A DNA stretch of 64,000 bases from Paenibacillus albidus. Its GTDB lineage: Bacteria > Bacillota > Bacilli > Paenibacillales > Paenibacillaceae. The number at the start of each line of letters is the position of its first letter. Positions within the stretch are counted from its first letter, which is position 1. This document shows, one piece after another, positions 53,113 to 62,991 of this stretch. Both the position numbers and the translations under genes were made by a program. The stretch covers positions 1 through 64,000 of the forward strand of contig NZ_BMKR01000009.1 of the NCBI RefSeq assembly GCF_014644435.1, written 5' to 3'. A model generated the notes under the pieces. It was given only the letters and a program-made list of their open reading frames with translations. It was not told the origin of the DNA and did no database searches.

Positions 53113-55218
53113 CTACTCCTCCAGCCACAGGATTGCCGTGACACCGCGCGGATAATATTTGCTGCCGGCAATCTCGCCGGAGATGATCTGGTCGCTCCAG
53201 CTCCAGATGGAGAGCTCGGGATGCGTGAGCCAGTCCACGTGAGTCCGGTCGGCTTCGCGCCCGCGTTTATCCCATTCATGGCCCAGAATGTGCCTGGAAA
53301 TGAACTGGCAGAGGTAGATTTTGCTCAGCCAGCTGTTATTGCTTGTGGAGGAAATCTTCCAGCCGCCGTCTTCAAACAGACAGACGCCTTTACGCAGCAC
53401 GGCATGCAAATGTTTGTCAAGCACAGCGAGATAGGCAGAGAAGCGGCCGTTCGGGTCCAGCGCGTCCTTGCAGCCGGTATAATACGGAAAGACAAGTCCC
53501 TCTATCGCCGGAATAATCTTGGAATCATTGCCTTCGCCGATCACTGCGGGAATGTAGCCATCTTCGGTTACGCTGGACACGATGGTGGCTGCGCAGCGGT
53601 CTGCCTGCTCTCCGGCAACTGCGGCAAGCTCTGCGCGGCCGTACGCCCCGAAGATTTTTTCCATCGCCAGATAGGAAGCCCAGCATTTACCCGCCAAATA
53701 AATATTGTTCCGCGCCTGGCCAAGAGAGACATCCAGACTGTCGTAGGTAGTGATTTCTGCACCGCCCATCGTACGCGAGCTGTCCAGTCCCATTACTCCG
53801 TTCCGCAGGTTCGGGTCCGGGTGATCCCGGTTCAGCATACTCTGCAGGCAGCTCTCCAGAACCTCCAGGTTCCGTTCCATCCAGGTCCGGTCGCCGGTAT
53901 GCTCTACATAAACGGCCGCACACAGCACCCAGTTCACCAGCTGCTCATGGGTCATATGCGAGAAGCAGCCGTCCAGACCGTACAGCTCATAGGAAGAATA
54001 ACCGGGCCGGGATACCGCATTTGCTACTCCCATATCATGTGTGAAGCTGATACCGCCGGGGTATTCGGTCCGATCACCCGGAAAACGCACGGTGTCCTCA
54101 TAGCTGAATCTCGACACAAACATATCCAGCTCATTGCGGACGGTCCAGGGATTCAGGCGCAGCTCATAAAACAGCTGGTCTACGGTCAGATCAAAGGTAT
54201 TCATCATCCGGTATTCGCCTTCGTTGACAACCCAGAACGGTTTATTCCGGTAATCAAGCAGCTGTGTAGACCCGTAATAGCTGCGGATGGCATGAGCCAG
54301 CATAAAGGACTGGTCCTCGGAGAGCGTTTGACCGGCAAACCGCTCACTTGCCCGTTCCGCTTCTTGTTTGAGCACATCAAATCTGGAAAAAGCATATTCC
54401 GCCACCGATTCCACATTGTTGAAATAACGCGTGTAGTAGTAAGCGGCATCAATCCCGGTAGTGACCGGTCCACTGCGATGGAAACATACGGCTAACCGGA
54501 AGGTCTTGCGGACACCCGGCGGCACTTCCATTACCAAAGCTCCCACACGTCCCAGTCCAAAACACCAGTTCTCTTCCAGCTCCGCCTGCAGAATATCCTC
54601 CATGGTGAAATGCAGCGCCGCCTTTGCCGTTCCCTCTTCTGCGGCAATCGCCAGAAAGCGGCCTTGCCCAATACCGGTCAGCTCTGCCGGTTCGTCCAGT
54701 CTTCTCATCGCACTGTAGGGGTCCGTTCCCTGAAATCCGAAGAAGGCGCGCCGTACACCCGCCGCTGCGGTATTATCCACTTCGATTTCCACCAGCAAAG
54801 CCGGCAGCAGCACATCCTTTAATTCCTGCTCATCCGCAGTGTCCGGGTCAGGAACCGAACGTACCGGCGACAGGATACGGAACGAAAGATCTCCAGCACT
54901 CCAGCAGTCGGTGGACACGCCGAAATCTCTCGTGACCTCCTCCTTCGGAAAAGGAAACAGCAGCGCTGGCTTGTCCGGATTCGGGTCTGGATTCTCCATG
55001 TCGTAACGTTTGCTTTCATCGTCTCCGACCGACTCATGAAAGGGCAACGTATCAAAGCCCTGTCCATCTTTCCGCTCCAGTCCAATAAAGATATTTTGTC
55101 TGGGCGGTCTCCCCATCTCCAGATCAAAACCTCCGCTTGCACCCGGAAATCCCAAGGTGAAGCTGGCAAAAGCGCCAATCGGTGAATGATGCGCATTAAA
55201 CCATTGATTACGAGGCAT
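53113..55218 (-). CDS. GH52 beta-xylosidase
   Basis: The 701-residue enzyme releases xylose from xylo-oligosaccharides. It aligns in plan and length with the GH52 xylosidase of Geobacillus stearothermophilus (705 residues). The start MPRNQWFNAHHSPIGAFASF is characteristic; VVNEGEYRMMNTFDLTVDQ near residue 340 carries the nucleophile Glu, and MGLDSSRTMGGAEITTYDSL near 490 carries the acid/base Asp. No signal peptide, so it works in the cytoplasm on imported oligomers. It is monocistronic, divergent from an AraC gene that may regulate it, and ends at a strong terminator. Confidence 0.95.
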   Translation of the reverse strand: MPRNQWFNAHHSPIGAFASFTLGFPGASGGFDLEMGRPPRQNIFIGLERKDGQGFDTLPFHESVGDDESKRYDMENPDPNPDKPALLFPFPKEEVTRDFGVSTDCWSAGDLSFRILSPVRSVPDPDTADEQELKDVLLPALLVEIEVDNTAAAGVRRAFFGFQGTDPYSAMRRLDEPAELTGIGQGRFLAIAAEEGTAKAALHFTMEDILQAELEENWCFGLGRVGALVMEVPPGVRKTFRLAVCFHRSGPVTTGIDAAYYYTRYFNNVESVAEYAFSRFDVLKQEAERASERFAGQTLSEDQSFMLAHAIRSYYGSTQLLDYRNKPFWVVNEGEYRMMNTFDLTVDQLFYELRLNPWTVRNELDMFVSRFSYEDTVRFPGDRTEYPGGISFTHDMGVANAVSRPGYSSYELYGLDGCFSHMTHEQLVNWVLCAAVYVEHTGDRTWMERNLEVLESCLQSMLNRDHPDPNLRNGVMGLDSSRTMGGAEITTYDSLDVSLGQARNNIYLAGKCWASYLAMEKIFGAYGRAELAAVAGEQADRCAATIVSSVTEDGYIPAVIGEGNDSKIIPAIEGLVFPYYTGCKDALDPNGRFSAYLAVLDKHLHAVLRKGVCLFEDGGWKISSTSNNSWLSKIYLCQFISRHILGHEWDKRGREADRTHVDWLTHPELSIWSWSDQIISGEIAGSKYYPRGVTAILWLEE

Positions 55219-55391
55219 AAAAATGCACTCCCTCCAGCAGTTATCCCGGACATCCCCGGGTCTCCTCTATATGTTAACTCCGCATGCAGCGGCCACAACA
55301 GGGTGGAAGCCCTCTATTATTTGGGCAAATCGAACATGGACAGGAGCCTATGCTATAATGAAGCCATATTCTATGAAAAAAGGGGATGCCC

Positions 55392-56327
55392 GTGAAGCCG
55401 CTTGATCCTGCAATCCATAATTCCATCGACGGCCGGATGTCACCGGACCTCCAGGCTGCTTTTCATATCTTTGCCGCCCATTGGCGCAAAGTAAATGCGG
55501 CTTGGCGGTATCCGCTCCATAAGCATCCCATGTTCGAGATTAATGTGGTGCTGCAAGGGGAGCAGCATATGACCGTCGGCGGCCGGCCTTATGTGCAGCG
55601 GAGCGGTGATATCCTGTTCATCCGGCCCGGCGTCCAGCATGATAGTTTGGGATCAGCCGCCGGGCAAGAGATGACGTATTTTTGCCTGCATTTTGATATC
55701 GATGATTTGACCCTGCGGCGCGCGCTGCTGGCTGCGGATTCGGTGAGTCTCAGCGGCAACACGCCTGAACTTCGCGCTATCCGCAGTGCGCTGGACGGCA
55801 TCATCAGCTCCACGATTTTGTCCTTGCCGGAGGATTCTCACCGGAACCGGCTGATCACTCTGCATGCCTCCCTTCAGCTGCTCGCTGCACTTAGCGGATG
55901 GGTGCTGGCGGAAATGACGGAATCCCCGCTGAAGTCGAAACCGGATGTTACGGAGAACGCCGTGGCACTGGCCCATGCCATTGAAGAGCTGCTGCAGCAA
56001 TCCGTCTCCACCGCCGCTGCGACAGGTGACAGAGGCGGCGGCATTGAAGACATCGCCGCACAGCTTGGATACAGTTCAACGCATTGCAACCGTATCTTCC
56101 GCCAAATTTACGAAATGTCACCGCGGCAGTATCTTTCCGGTCTGATTATCCGCCGCGCCAAGCTGCTTCTTATGGATAACAGCCTGTCAGTGGACAGCAT
56201 TGCCCACCAGCTCGGCTATCGCGACGTTTCGCATTTCAGCAAACAATTCAAGCGCTGGACCGGCCTGCCGCCGATGGGCTACCGGCGTTTGAGCCATGAA
56301 AGTAAGCCTTCCACTGAATCTATGTAA
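55392..56327 (+). CDS. AraC-family regulator beside GH52
   Basis: The 311-residue protein has an N-terminal cupin domain (YPLHKHPMFEINVVLQGEQH, GDILFIRPGVQHDS), a central helical region, and two C-terminal helix-turn-helix motifs (IEDIAAQLGYSSTHCNRIF and VDSIAHQLGYRDVSHFSKQF), ending GLPPMGYRR. A GTG at 55392 is chosen because it lies six bases after AAAAGGGG; the ATG two codons upstream abuts that site. It is divergent from the xylosidase across 173 bp and probably activates it in response to xylose or xylobiose; that target is inferred from position. Confidence 0.88.
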   Translation: MKPLDPAIHNSIDGRMSPDLQAAFHIFAAHWRKVNAAWRYPLHKHPMFEINVVLQGEQHMTVGGRPYVQRSGDILFIRPGVQHDSLGSAAGQEMTYFCLHFDIDDLTLRRALLAADSVSLSGNTPELRAIRSALDGIISSTILSLPEDSHRNRLITLHASLQLLAALSGWVLAEMTESPLKSKPDVTENAVALAHAIEELLQQSVSTAAATGDRGGGIEDIAAQLGYSSTHCNRIFRQIYEMSPRQYLSGLIIRRAKLLLMDNSLSVDSIAHQLGYRDVSHFSKQFKRWTGLPPMGYRRLSHESKPSTESM

Positions 56328-56342
56328 AGGCGGTAGATTGTA

Positions 56343-57089
56343 TTGATCTATATAATTAAATTCCTGTACAGCTTCGTGCTTCCTCCGGGACTTTTCCTGC
56401 TGCTGCTAGCCGGGATGGTCATCTGGCTCTGGAACAAAAGCCGCAGACCGGCCCAGATTTTGCTGGGGATTACACTGCTGCTCTATCTCTCGATGACCCC
56501 GCTGGTCAGCGATGCATTAATCGGCAGCCTGGAACGGAAATATGCACAGCCGGAAGCTGTGCAGGGGGATATTATTGTTGTGCTGGGCGGCGGGGCTTCC
56601 TCCGGCACGCCGGATCTGGACGGCGAAGGTAACCTGTTCGGCTCGGCCGCCAACCGGCTGCTTACGGCTGCCCGGCTGCATCGTGAAACCGGGCTGCCCA
56701 TTCTCTTCTCCGGCGGACAGGTTTTTACCGACAGCGGCAATGAAGCCGATATTGCCAAGCGGCAGCTGACCGGACTTGGCATTCCGGCAAACGACATCCT
56801 GGCGGAGAACAAATCACTGAATACCGAGCAGAATGCTGTCTATACGGCAGCTCTCCTGGAGGAGCACGGATATACCCGCCCGGTGCTGGTCACCTCCGGT
56901 TTTCACATGGCGCGGGCCCTGACACAATTTGACAAGGCCGGGCTCAGCCCCCAGCCATACCCTACAGATTATATAGCCAGCCGCCCATCAAGGCTGTATG
57001 CCGGCAAGCTTACCCCATCCGCCGGAGCCCTTTCTAACACCAGTCTGGCGCTCAAAGAATATTTAGGACTGCTGGCGGCCCGATTCTGA
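56343..57089 (+). CDS. YdcF/DUF218-family membrane protein
   Basis: The 248-residue protein has two N-terminal hydrophobic segments (about 4-26 and 38-56) and a DUF218 domain from about 75: GDIIVVLGGGASSG, NRLLTAARLHRETGLPILFS, then AENKSLNTEQNAVY and VTSGFHMARAL. Members such as SanA and ElyC act in envelope or peptidoglycan precursor metabolism, but the reaction is unknown. The start is TTG nine bases after AAGGCGG, and the gene begins 15 bp after the AraC stop, so the two may be co-transcribed. Confidence 0.88.
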   Translation: MIYIIKFLYSFVLPPGLFLLLLAGMVIWLWNKSRRPAQILLGITLLLYLSMTPLVSDALIGSLERKYAQPEAVQGDIIVVLGGGASSGTPDLDGEGNLFGSAANRLLTAARLHRETGLPILFSGGQVFTDSGNEADIAKRQLTGLGIPANDILAENKSLNTEQNAVYTAALLEEHGYTRPVLVTSGFHMARALTQFDKAGLSPQPYPTDYIASRPSRLYAGKLTPSAGALSNTSLALKEYLGLLAARF

Positions 57090-57145
57090 GCCTCAAGCGC
57101 CGCAGGCGGATGCGCCCTTATGGCCTGCCGATGCTCAGAATGCTT

Positions 57146-57619
57146 TTATTTGACCAGCTCCGTGAACTTCGCAGCTGTGACATCGGCGAGCTGCCCGGGT
57201 TCGAGCTCCATTTGCAGGCCAATCTTCCCGGCGCTGACGGCCATGAGCGCCAGTCCTTCTGCGCTGCTGTCAATGAACGTCGGGAACAGCTTTTTCATCC
57301 CGACCGGCGAGCACCCTCCGCGGATATAACCGGTCCAGCGCTGCAGCTCCTTTACAGGCAGCATTTCGATCTTCTTCTCTCCGGCGGCTTTGGCTGCCTT
57401 CTTCAGATCCAGCTCCTCCGCAACCGGAATAACAAATACGTAAAGATTGCTGCCGCTGTGGGAGACCAGTGTTTTGAACACACTTGCTGCATCGCGGCCG
57501 ATCTTCTCTGCAACGGCAACACCGTGAATTTGGCCATCCTCGTTGTCATAGGCTACTATTTCATATTTTATTTTTTTGGCGTCCAGCATCCGCATAGCAT
57601 TGGTTTTGGTTATCTGCAT
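57146..57619 (-). CDS. ybaK: Cys-tRNA(Pro) deacylase, YbaK/EbsC type
   Basis: The 157-residue protein hydrolyses mischarged Cys-tRNA(Pro) in trans. It has the YbaK plan: TNAMRMLDAKKIKYEI at the start, VAEKIGRDAASVFKTLV with the conserved Lys near residue 49, VIPVAEELDLKKAAKA, and GYIRGGCSPVGMKK with the GGxSP-like substrate loop. The end fits ADVTAAKFTELVK. Length matches the E. coli protein (159). It stands alone, convergent with the DUF218 gene. Confidence 0.93.
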   Translation of the reverse strand: MQITKTNAMRMLDAKKIKYEIVAYDNEDGQIHGVAVAEKIGRDAASVFKTLVSHSGSNLYVFVIPVAEELDLKKAAKAAGEKKIEMLPVKELQRWTGYIRGGCSPVGMKKLFPTFIDSSAEGLALMAVSAGKIGLQMELEPGQLADVTAAKFTELVK

Positions 57620-57666
57620 CTCTCTTCGACCTTTCTCATTCAGTAACTTGTATAGCTATACAGAGA

Positions 57667-57699
57667 TAAAACCCCCAATTTCCGAATGAAATTGAGGGT
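57667..57699 (-). terminator. Terminator of the small YolD-like gene
   Basis: GACCCTCAATTTC pairs with GAAATTGGGGGT with one mismatch on the minus strand, followed by TTTTA. Confidence 0.6.
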
Positions 57700-57713
57700 C
57701 TGCCCGCTTCAGA

Positions 57714-57965
57714 TTAATCTCTGGGATAATTCACCTGCATAATGTCCATAAAAGGGACCTTGGTAATTTCTCCATTATAGCTCATATGCACTTTCCCGGT
57801 ACGTGAATCCATTTCCACAATCTGCCCGCGAACCTGCGCTTCTTTTCCCCAGACCGTAAGTAAAATTTCGGAATCCTCCTGCTTCGCTTCAACCAGTTGG
57901 TTACCCAGCTCTTCCAGAACAAATTCATCTCTTGTGGGGCGTTTGGCCACCTTTGCTTTTGCCAC
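57714..57965 (-). CDS. Small YolD-like protein
   Basis: The 83-residue protein has a polar, basic N-terminus (AKAKVAKRPTRDEFVLEELG) and a C-terminal small beta-barrel (EILLTVWGKEAQVRGQIVEM, VHMSYNGEITKVPFMDIMQV). The second part resembles the YolD-like family found near Y-family polymerases, though no polymerase gene is adjacent. The start is GTG after GGAGG, and a terminator follows, so it is a real single gene. Its function is unknown. Confidence 0.7.
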   Translation of the reverse strand: MAKAKVAKRPTRDEFVLEELGNQLVEAKQEDSEILLTVWGKEAQVRGQIVEMDSRTGKVHMSYNGEITKVPFMDIMQVNYPRD

Positions 57966-58068
57966 GTGAATCCTCCATAAGCCTATTCGGCGTAAGGTAC
58001 AACTATTAATAGATGCTCTATTCTATTATACCATGCCATAGACTGGCTGCTCCACATAAAGCGCAGGT

Positions 58069-59445
58069 TTAGACCATATTCTCCGGGCGGACCATGCTGT
58101 CAAACTGCTCTTCCGTCAACAGATTGAGGCGGACTGCCGCTTCCTTCAGCGTAATTCCCTCCTTGTGGGCCAGCTTGGCGATTTGGGCCGCTTGTTCATA
58201 GCCGATATGCGGATTCAGGGCAGTTACCAGCATCAGTGAATGTTGGAGATTGCGCTCGATCACAGTTATGTTCGCTTCAATTCCTCTGGCACAATGCTCT
58301 TCGAAGGAAAGCAGACTATCGGCGAGCAACCGGCAGGATTGCAGGAAGCTGTAGATAATGACCGGTTTGAATACATTCAGCTGAAAATTGCCCTGACTGG
58401 CCGCCATGCTGATCGTCACATCATTGCCGAAGACCTGGCAGACCACCATCGTCATCGCTTCGCTTTGGGTCGGATTCACTTTGCCCGGCATGATCGAGCT
58501 GCCCGGTTCATTCGCCGGTATCGTAATTTCGCCGATTCCAGAGCGCGGACCGCTGGCCAGCCAGCGAACATCATTGGCGATCTTCATCAGATCTCCCGCC
58601 AAGGCCTTGAGTGCGCCGTGTACATGAACCAGCTGATCATGGCTGGTCAGGGCATGAAAGGCATTGGCCGCAGAAGTGAAGCTGCCGGAAAGCTCCCGTC
58701 CGATGGCTTCAGCAGTTAAGGTACCAAAATCCGGATGCGCATTGATGCCTGTCCCAACTGCGGTTCCGCCGATTGCCAGCTCCAGCAGCGATGCGGAGCT
58801 GACCGTAATAAAGCGTTCACATTTTACCAGCATGGCCTCCCAGGCACTGATCTCCTGACCCAAAGTGATCGGTGTAGCATCCTGCAGGTGGGTTCGTCCA
58901 ATCTTGATCAACCCGGCATATTCTTTCGATTTGCCGCCCAGCGTTGCCGCCAGCTGCGATAGCGCGGGAATCACCTGCCCATGCACCGCCAGATAAGCCG
59001 CAATATGCATCGCTGTAGGGAAGGTGTCATTGGAGCTTTGGCTTTTATTCACATCGTCATTGGGATGAATCATGTCCTCACTGCCTTTGGAGCGCAGAAT
59101 TTCATTCCCCCGTCTGGCAATGACTTCATTGACGTTCATGTTGGTCTGCGTTCCGCTTCCCGTCTGCCAGACGGAGAGTGGGAAATGTTCATCCCAGCGT
59201 CCGGCGCGAATCTCATCAGCCGCCTGCATAATTGCTTCTTTCTTCAGCCCGTCCAGCAAACCGAGCCCGGCATTGACCTGGGCCGCGGATTTCTTGATCA
59301 GCGCCAGGGCATAAATCAGCTCATGCGGCATTTTCTCGCTGCCGATCTTGAAGTTATGCAGACTGCGCTGGGTTTGCGCACCCCAATATTTATCCTCCGG
59401 CACTTGCACACTGCCCAAGGTATCCTTTTCTGTCCTGAAGTTCAT
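58069..59445 (-). CDS. fumC: Class II fumarate hydratase
   Basis: The 458-residue enzyme interconverts fumarate and L-malate in the citric acid cycle. Signature motifs are [17 protein letters not shown] near residue 100, [20 protein letters not shown], the TGINAHPDF loop, and [16 protein letters not shown] near 315. The last is the catalytic superfamily loop. The ATG follows AGAGGTGA; the open frame 18 codons further up lacks a site. It is monocistronic and close in length to B. subtilis CitG (462). Confidence 0.96.
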   Translation of the reverse strand: MNFRTEKDTLGSVQVPEDKYWGAQTQRSLHNFKIGSEKMPHELIYALALIKKSAAQVNAGLGLLDGLKKEAIMQAADEIRAGRWDEHFPLSVWQTGSGTQTNMNVNEVIARRGNEILRSKGSEDMIHPNDDVNKSQSSNDTFPTAMHIAAYLAVHGQVIPALSQLAATLGGKSKEYAGLIKIGRTHLQDATPITLGQEISAWEAMLVKCERFITVSSASLLELAIGGTAVGTGINAHPDFGTLTAEAIGRELSGSFTSAANAFHALTSHDQLVHVHGALKALAGDLMKIANDVRWLASGPRSGIGEITIPANEPGSSIMPGKVNPTQSEAMTMVVCQVFGNDVTISMAASQGNFQLNVFKPVIIYSFLQSCRLLADSLLSFEEHCARGIEANITVIERNLQHSLMLVTALNPHIGYEQAAQIAKLAHKEGITLKEAAVRLNLLTEEQFDSMVRPENMV

Positions 59446-59498
59446 GCTTTCACCTCTTTTTAGATCATTATAATGAAAAGTTACTGATAAACTCAACA

Positions 59499-59545
59499 AA
59501 GGGCTGTCCCTCGGGCCATTTTCATGGCCCTGCGGAACAGCCCTT
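59499..59545 (-). terminator. Terminator of the DUF1036 gene
   Basis: AAGGGCTGT..GGGCCAT pairs with ATGGCCC..ACAGCCCTT with small internal mismatches. It lies between the DUF1036 stop and the fumC start. Confidence 0.65.
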
Positions 59546-59570
59546 CAAGCACATATTAGCTTCTTCTGAT

Positions 59571-60086
59571 TTAGCTTCTTCTGATTTTTCTCGGCAGACT
59601 GACGCGTCTTTGCGATACCGCTCTTCCTTTTGCCATCTTGCCGGCTCTTTTCGGAACTCTGCGCAGGAGAGGTCTTCCCGCTTTGCGGCTGGTAGGCAAT
59701 TCCGTACGGAGATGGCTCAATCCGGATTGTCTTTGGCTGCTGCTTGTGATTAATACGACGGTGTAGTTGGCGATAGTGGACCCGACTTGAATTCTACGCA
59801 TTCCGAGATTTCTGCAGGTGGTACAGCCAGTGTTCCAGCACCAATGGAAGGCCTGAGTAGGGAGCTGGGTGAAGTATGCACCCGGCCAGGTGCGTCCGAA
59901 GCTGCTCTCTGCATAATAAAAGAAGGTATTGCCTCCTGCAAATCCGCTCCATACTTCCCTGGTCTGTCCAGGTTCAATGCGGTACCAGCCGATTTTAGCG
60001 TAATTGACAGGACTGCAATTGAAATTGGGGTATGCATAGGCTACAAACACTGTCGCATTAGTGCTATTGCGAAAATTAAGACCCAT
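59571..60086 (-). CDS. DUF1036-like protein with basic C-terminal tail
   Basis: Of its 171 residues, the first 115 form a beta-rich DUF1036-like domain: GLNFRNSTNATVFVAYAYPN, GWYRIEPGQTREVW, YYAESSFGRTW, and a Cys cluster FHWCWNTGCTTCRNLG. The last 50 residues are a low-complexity Arg/Lys/Ser tail (KAGRPLLRRVPKRAGKMAKG) not expected in this family, which could bind nucleic acid or acidic polymers. There is no signal peptide. The ATG at 60086 lies nine bases after AAGGGA. The divergent neighbour is a protease whose C-terminus is also basic. Confidence 0.75.
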   Translation of the reverse strand: MGLNFRNSTNATVFVAYAYPNFNCSPVNYAKIGWYRIEPGQTREVWSGFAGGNTFFYYAESSFGRTWPGAYFTQLPTQAFHWCWNTGCTTCRNLGMRRIQVGSTIANYTVVLITSSSQRQSGLSHLRTELPTSRKAGRPLLRRVPKRAGKMAKGRAVSQRRVSLPRKIRRS

Positions 60087-60261
60087 TGTCGTCATTCCCT
60101 TCCTCACATATTTTTCTTACGGTGTATATTATGTGAAGAAGGAAAGAGAGGTTTGGACCATTGCGGCTTATGAAACAATAGGGCATTTTTGCTTTCAGAA
60201 GTTCCTCTTTTGCATATAGGTAATATACTATTGTAATTCAAATGAGGATAGGTGATGGAAG

Positions 60262-61320
60262 ATGGCAACATTTGCCGAGGCCCTTGCGGTGAAGAAACGC
60301 ATCGCTGATGAGATGCTCAAGAACCCCAAGGTTCAAGGAATTGGGGTCGGGTATCATGATCCCAAAAAGCGTAAAAAAGGAGCAGCCGTAGTTCTATATG
60401 CGAATGCAGTTAGCACGAAAGCACTGGGCCTCACCCCGAAATTCGCCTCAACATCAAAGGGCAAGACACTGGAAGTACCGATCCGTGTGGTGCAGACCAA
60501 AAAAATCCGCTGCAATGCCAATTACCGCGGCCGGATTCGTCCGGTCATTGCCGGCTACAGTATCGGTACACAAAGACTGTCGGGAACTGCAGGACTCATC
60601 GTCGCCAGTGCCCCTTCCGGCAATCAAAGATACATCTTAAGCAATAATCATGTGCTCACGAGTCCGATTAACACGGCGAACCGTGCAGAAACCCTGCAGC
60701 CTGGCGGTGCAGACGGAGGACAGCCGGGAACCGACCGGGTCGGGCATTTATCGCGGTTCGTCCGTTTAAGAAGGAATGGCTCCAACCTTGTGGATGCGGC
60801 TTTGTCACGCCCTGTCCGCAACAGCATCCTGAGTCCAAGGTATGCAACCGTAGGCCGTGTTCCCGGTCATGTCACTTCCTACCGGGTAGGCGAGCGGTTT
60901 AAAAAAGTGGGTCGGACAACGGGGTTGACGTTCGGAAGGGTGGATTCGGTCAATACGGATGTTCAGGTTAATTATGGGAGTTTAGGCGTGCTCACCTTCC
61001 GCAATCAAACCGTTATTCTGGGGGACACTCCGGTTTCACTTCCGGGCGATTCCGGCTCGGTATGGTTAAGACGTGCGGATAATTTTGCGGCTGCCGTAAA
61101 TTTTGCCGGTACCCAGGATGGCCGGACTTCCATTTCCTTTCCGGTTGATTGGGCGCTAAGCGCACTTAGGGTTAGAGTAGCGCAACCGGCGTCACAGCGG
61201 ACAAAGCAGGCCACAGACGTCAAATCCAGTCCCCGCAGTTCAGCATATACCCGCAGACTGACAGCAAAGGAGCTTGCCGGAATTAAGGTAATCCGTTCAT
61301 CCGGAAAACCCAAAAAATAA
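60262..61320 (+). CDS. Trypsin-like serine protease without signal peptide
   Basis: The 352-residue protein has an N-terminal segment of about 85 residues (VQGIGVGYHDPKKRKKGAAV) followed by a chymotrypsin-fold domain. Candidate triad residues are His in LSNNHVLTS near 132, Asp in NLVDAALSRPV near 177, and Ser in LPGDSGSVWLR near 265. KVGRTTGLTFGRV before the Ser is typical of this bacterial group. The C-terminal 45 residues are basic and probably flexible. No signal peptide is seen, so its site of action is uncertain. It is divergent from the DUF1036 gene and convergent with the YesN gene, 22 bp away. Confidence 0.85.
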   Translation: MATFAEALAVKKRIADEMLKNPKVQGIGVGYHDPKKRKKGAAVVLYANAVSTKALGLTPKFASTSKGKTLEVPIRVVQTKKIRCNANYRGRIRPVIAGYSIGTQRLSGTAGLIVASAPSGNQRYILSNNHVLTSPINTANRAETLQPGGADGGQPGTDRVGHLSRFVRLRRNGSNLVDAALSRPVRNSILSPRYATVGRVPGHVTSYRVGERFKKVGRTTGLTFGRVDSVNTDVQVNYGSLGVLTFRNQTVILGDTPVSLPGDSGSVWLRRADNFAAAVNFAGTQDGRTSISFPVDWALSALRVRVAQPASQRTKQATDVKSSPRSSAYTRRLTAKELAGIKVIRSSGKPKK

Positions 61321-61342
61321 CCCGCCACTTGATTCAGGACCA

Positions 61343-62959
61343 TTACCGGATTAATTCGGTTGGATTCATACCCGTATATTTTTTGAACAGCGTACTGAAG
61401 TAAGGAACATTCTTATAGCCGACTTGCTCTGCCACCTCATAGACCAGCATATGCCGTTCTATCAGCAGCTCCTTTGATTTCTCAATACGCACCCGGGTCA
61501 AATAGGTATTGAAGGTATCCCCTGTCATCTTCTTGAAGATGATCGCCAAATGATTGCGGGAAAGATAGACCTTGTCCGCCAATTCTCCGAGTGTAATTTC
61601 ATTCATATAATTCTCATGAATATATTGAGTGATGAAGTCAACAGCCTGCCGGTGTTTGCTGCTTCCCAGCCACTGGCGGCTGCTGCAGATCATTTCAATC
61701 TTGGCCGTCAACCATTCAGCCAACTGCTGCGGTGTGATAAGACCCGCCATTTCTTGCGCCAATTGTCCATTTTCTATAGTGTTATCAAGTAACATCCCCA
61801 CCTCGTAGAGACTATAAGCGAAGATTCCCCATAACTCGCCCGCCAGCAGCTGCAAATAATCCGGTGCCACACCTTCAAGTCTCTCCAGCTTCTCTTTGAA
61901 TTCAGCAATAATCTGCCTGGCCTGTGCTTCCTGGGAGGTTTTGAGGGCAGAAGCCAGCTCGTGGTAAAACTTAACCGGACGCATAACAGCACTGTTACTA
62001 CGGTGCTTTTTTCCGTCTCTAAATACATACAAGGAGTACCCGCCGACAATATGGTTCTGCTTCAGCTCAATCGCCTGAAATGCTTCTTCCATGGAGTCCG
62101 GTATGTTCTGCCATTGTTCTTTGCTTGCACCGATGCCAACCCGTATTACCAGCCTTATATAGCGGCGGACACAGTCGATCAGCTGCATACCCAGCATCTC
62201 GAGCTGCTTGTTCAGAGTATCAGAGTCAAGCGGCAGCGACGGATGGAGGACAAGCGCCGAACGTCCGCCGTGCAGCTCGGAATACTCACAATATGGGAAA
62301 ATCGACCCGGCAACCTCGCAGACAATATTGCCCAGCGCAAACTTGAACAGATGCCAGTCCGACACATTCAGCTCACAGGCCCTAATTTCGCGAACCAGTT
62401 CCAGACCGACCACAATATGGCCGGTCTCCGCCCAGAACAGGTAAGGCTCTGGCAGCTCCGTACTGAGATAAGCATTTTTTAACGTACCTGTAATCGCAGC
62501 TTTGATCCACTCTTTCTCGACGAACGGCTGGTAAAGCTCCAACTTCTGCTGCAGCTCTTCATTCCGATTTCTTTGCAGTACCTCCTCCGAAAGCTCATGC
62601 AGGGCTTTTCCCAGGATGGCCTTTAGGGTAGGCATACTGACCGGCTTGGAAATATAATCGCAGACATTTAAACGTAAAGCCTGCCGCGCGTATTCAAAAT
62701 CCGCATATCCGCTCAAAATAATGATTTTCCCGCAAAAGCCTGTATCCCGGAGACGTTCTATCATGTCAAGACCGTTCATTACCGGCATATATATATCCGT
62801 AATGACAATATCAGGTTGAGTGCTGCGGATCATCTCCAGCCCGTCCATTCCATTCATGGCTTCACCGACCCATCCGGCATCAAGCTCTTCCCAGGGAATA
62901 GCGCGCTTCATTCCTTGCAGCACCTGCCGGTCGTCGTCAATGATAGCAATTGTCCACAT
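61343..62959 (-). CDS. YesN-like response regulator with AraC domain (second copy)
   Basis: The 538-residue protein starts MWTIAIIDDDRQVLQGMKRA. The receiver domain has Asp in DIVITDIYMPVMNGLD near residue 55 and Lys in YISKPVSMPTL. A linker of about 300 residues follows, then the AraC domain (LGELADKVYLSRNHLAIIF, VYEVAEQVGYKNVPYFSTLF, GMNPTEL). The ATG at 62959 lies seven bases after GGAGGG. It is 33 bp from the sugar-binding protein gene on the same strand, so it is likely part of that operon; its kinase must lie outside the window or elsewhere. Confidence 0.92.
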   Translation of the reverse strand: MWTIAIIDDDRQVLQGMKRAIPWEELDAGWVGEAMNGMDGLEMIRSTQPDIVITDIYMPVMNGLDMIERLRDTGFCGKIIILSGYADFEYARQALRLNVCDYISKPVSMPTLKAILGKALHELSEEVLQRNRNEELQQKLELYQPFVEKEWIKAAITGTLKNAYLSTELPEPYLFWAETGHIVVGLELVREIRACELNVSDWHLFKFALGNIVCEVAGSIFPYCEYSELHGGRSALVLHPSLPLDSDTLNKQLEMLGMQLIDCVRRYIRLVIRVGIGASKEQWQNIPDSMEEAFQAIELKQNHIVGGYSLYVFRDGKKHRSNSAVMRPVKFYHELASALKTSQEAQARQIIAEFKEKLERLEGVAPDYLQLLAGELWGIFAYSLYEVGMLLDNTIENGQLAQEMAGLITPQQLAEWLTAKIEMICSSRQWLGSSKHRQAVDFITQYIHENYMNEITLGELADKVYLSRNHLAIIFKKMTGDTFNTYLTRVRIEKSKELLIERHMLVYEVAEQVGYKNVPYFSTLFKKYTGMNPTELIR

Positions 62960-62991
62960 CAGCATGCCCTCCACTTTCTTTTGCCTATACC

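Noticed and set aside
53221..54495. 424-codon plus-strand open frame across the GH52 gene
   Set aside because: Antisense to a gene with clear GH52 motifs; codon pattern mirrors that gene.
55295..55320. AGGGTGGAAGCC resembling a T-box motif
   Set aside because: It lacks the full T-box sequence, no specifier stem is visible and the neighbouring genes are not tRNA- or amino-acid-related.
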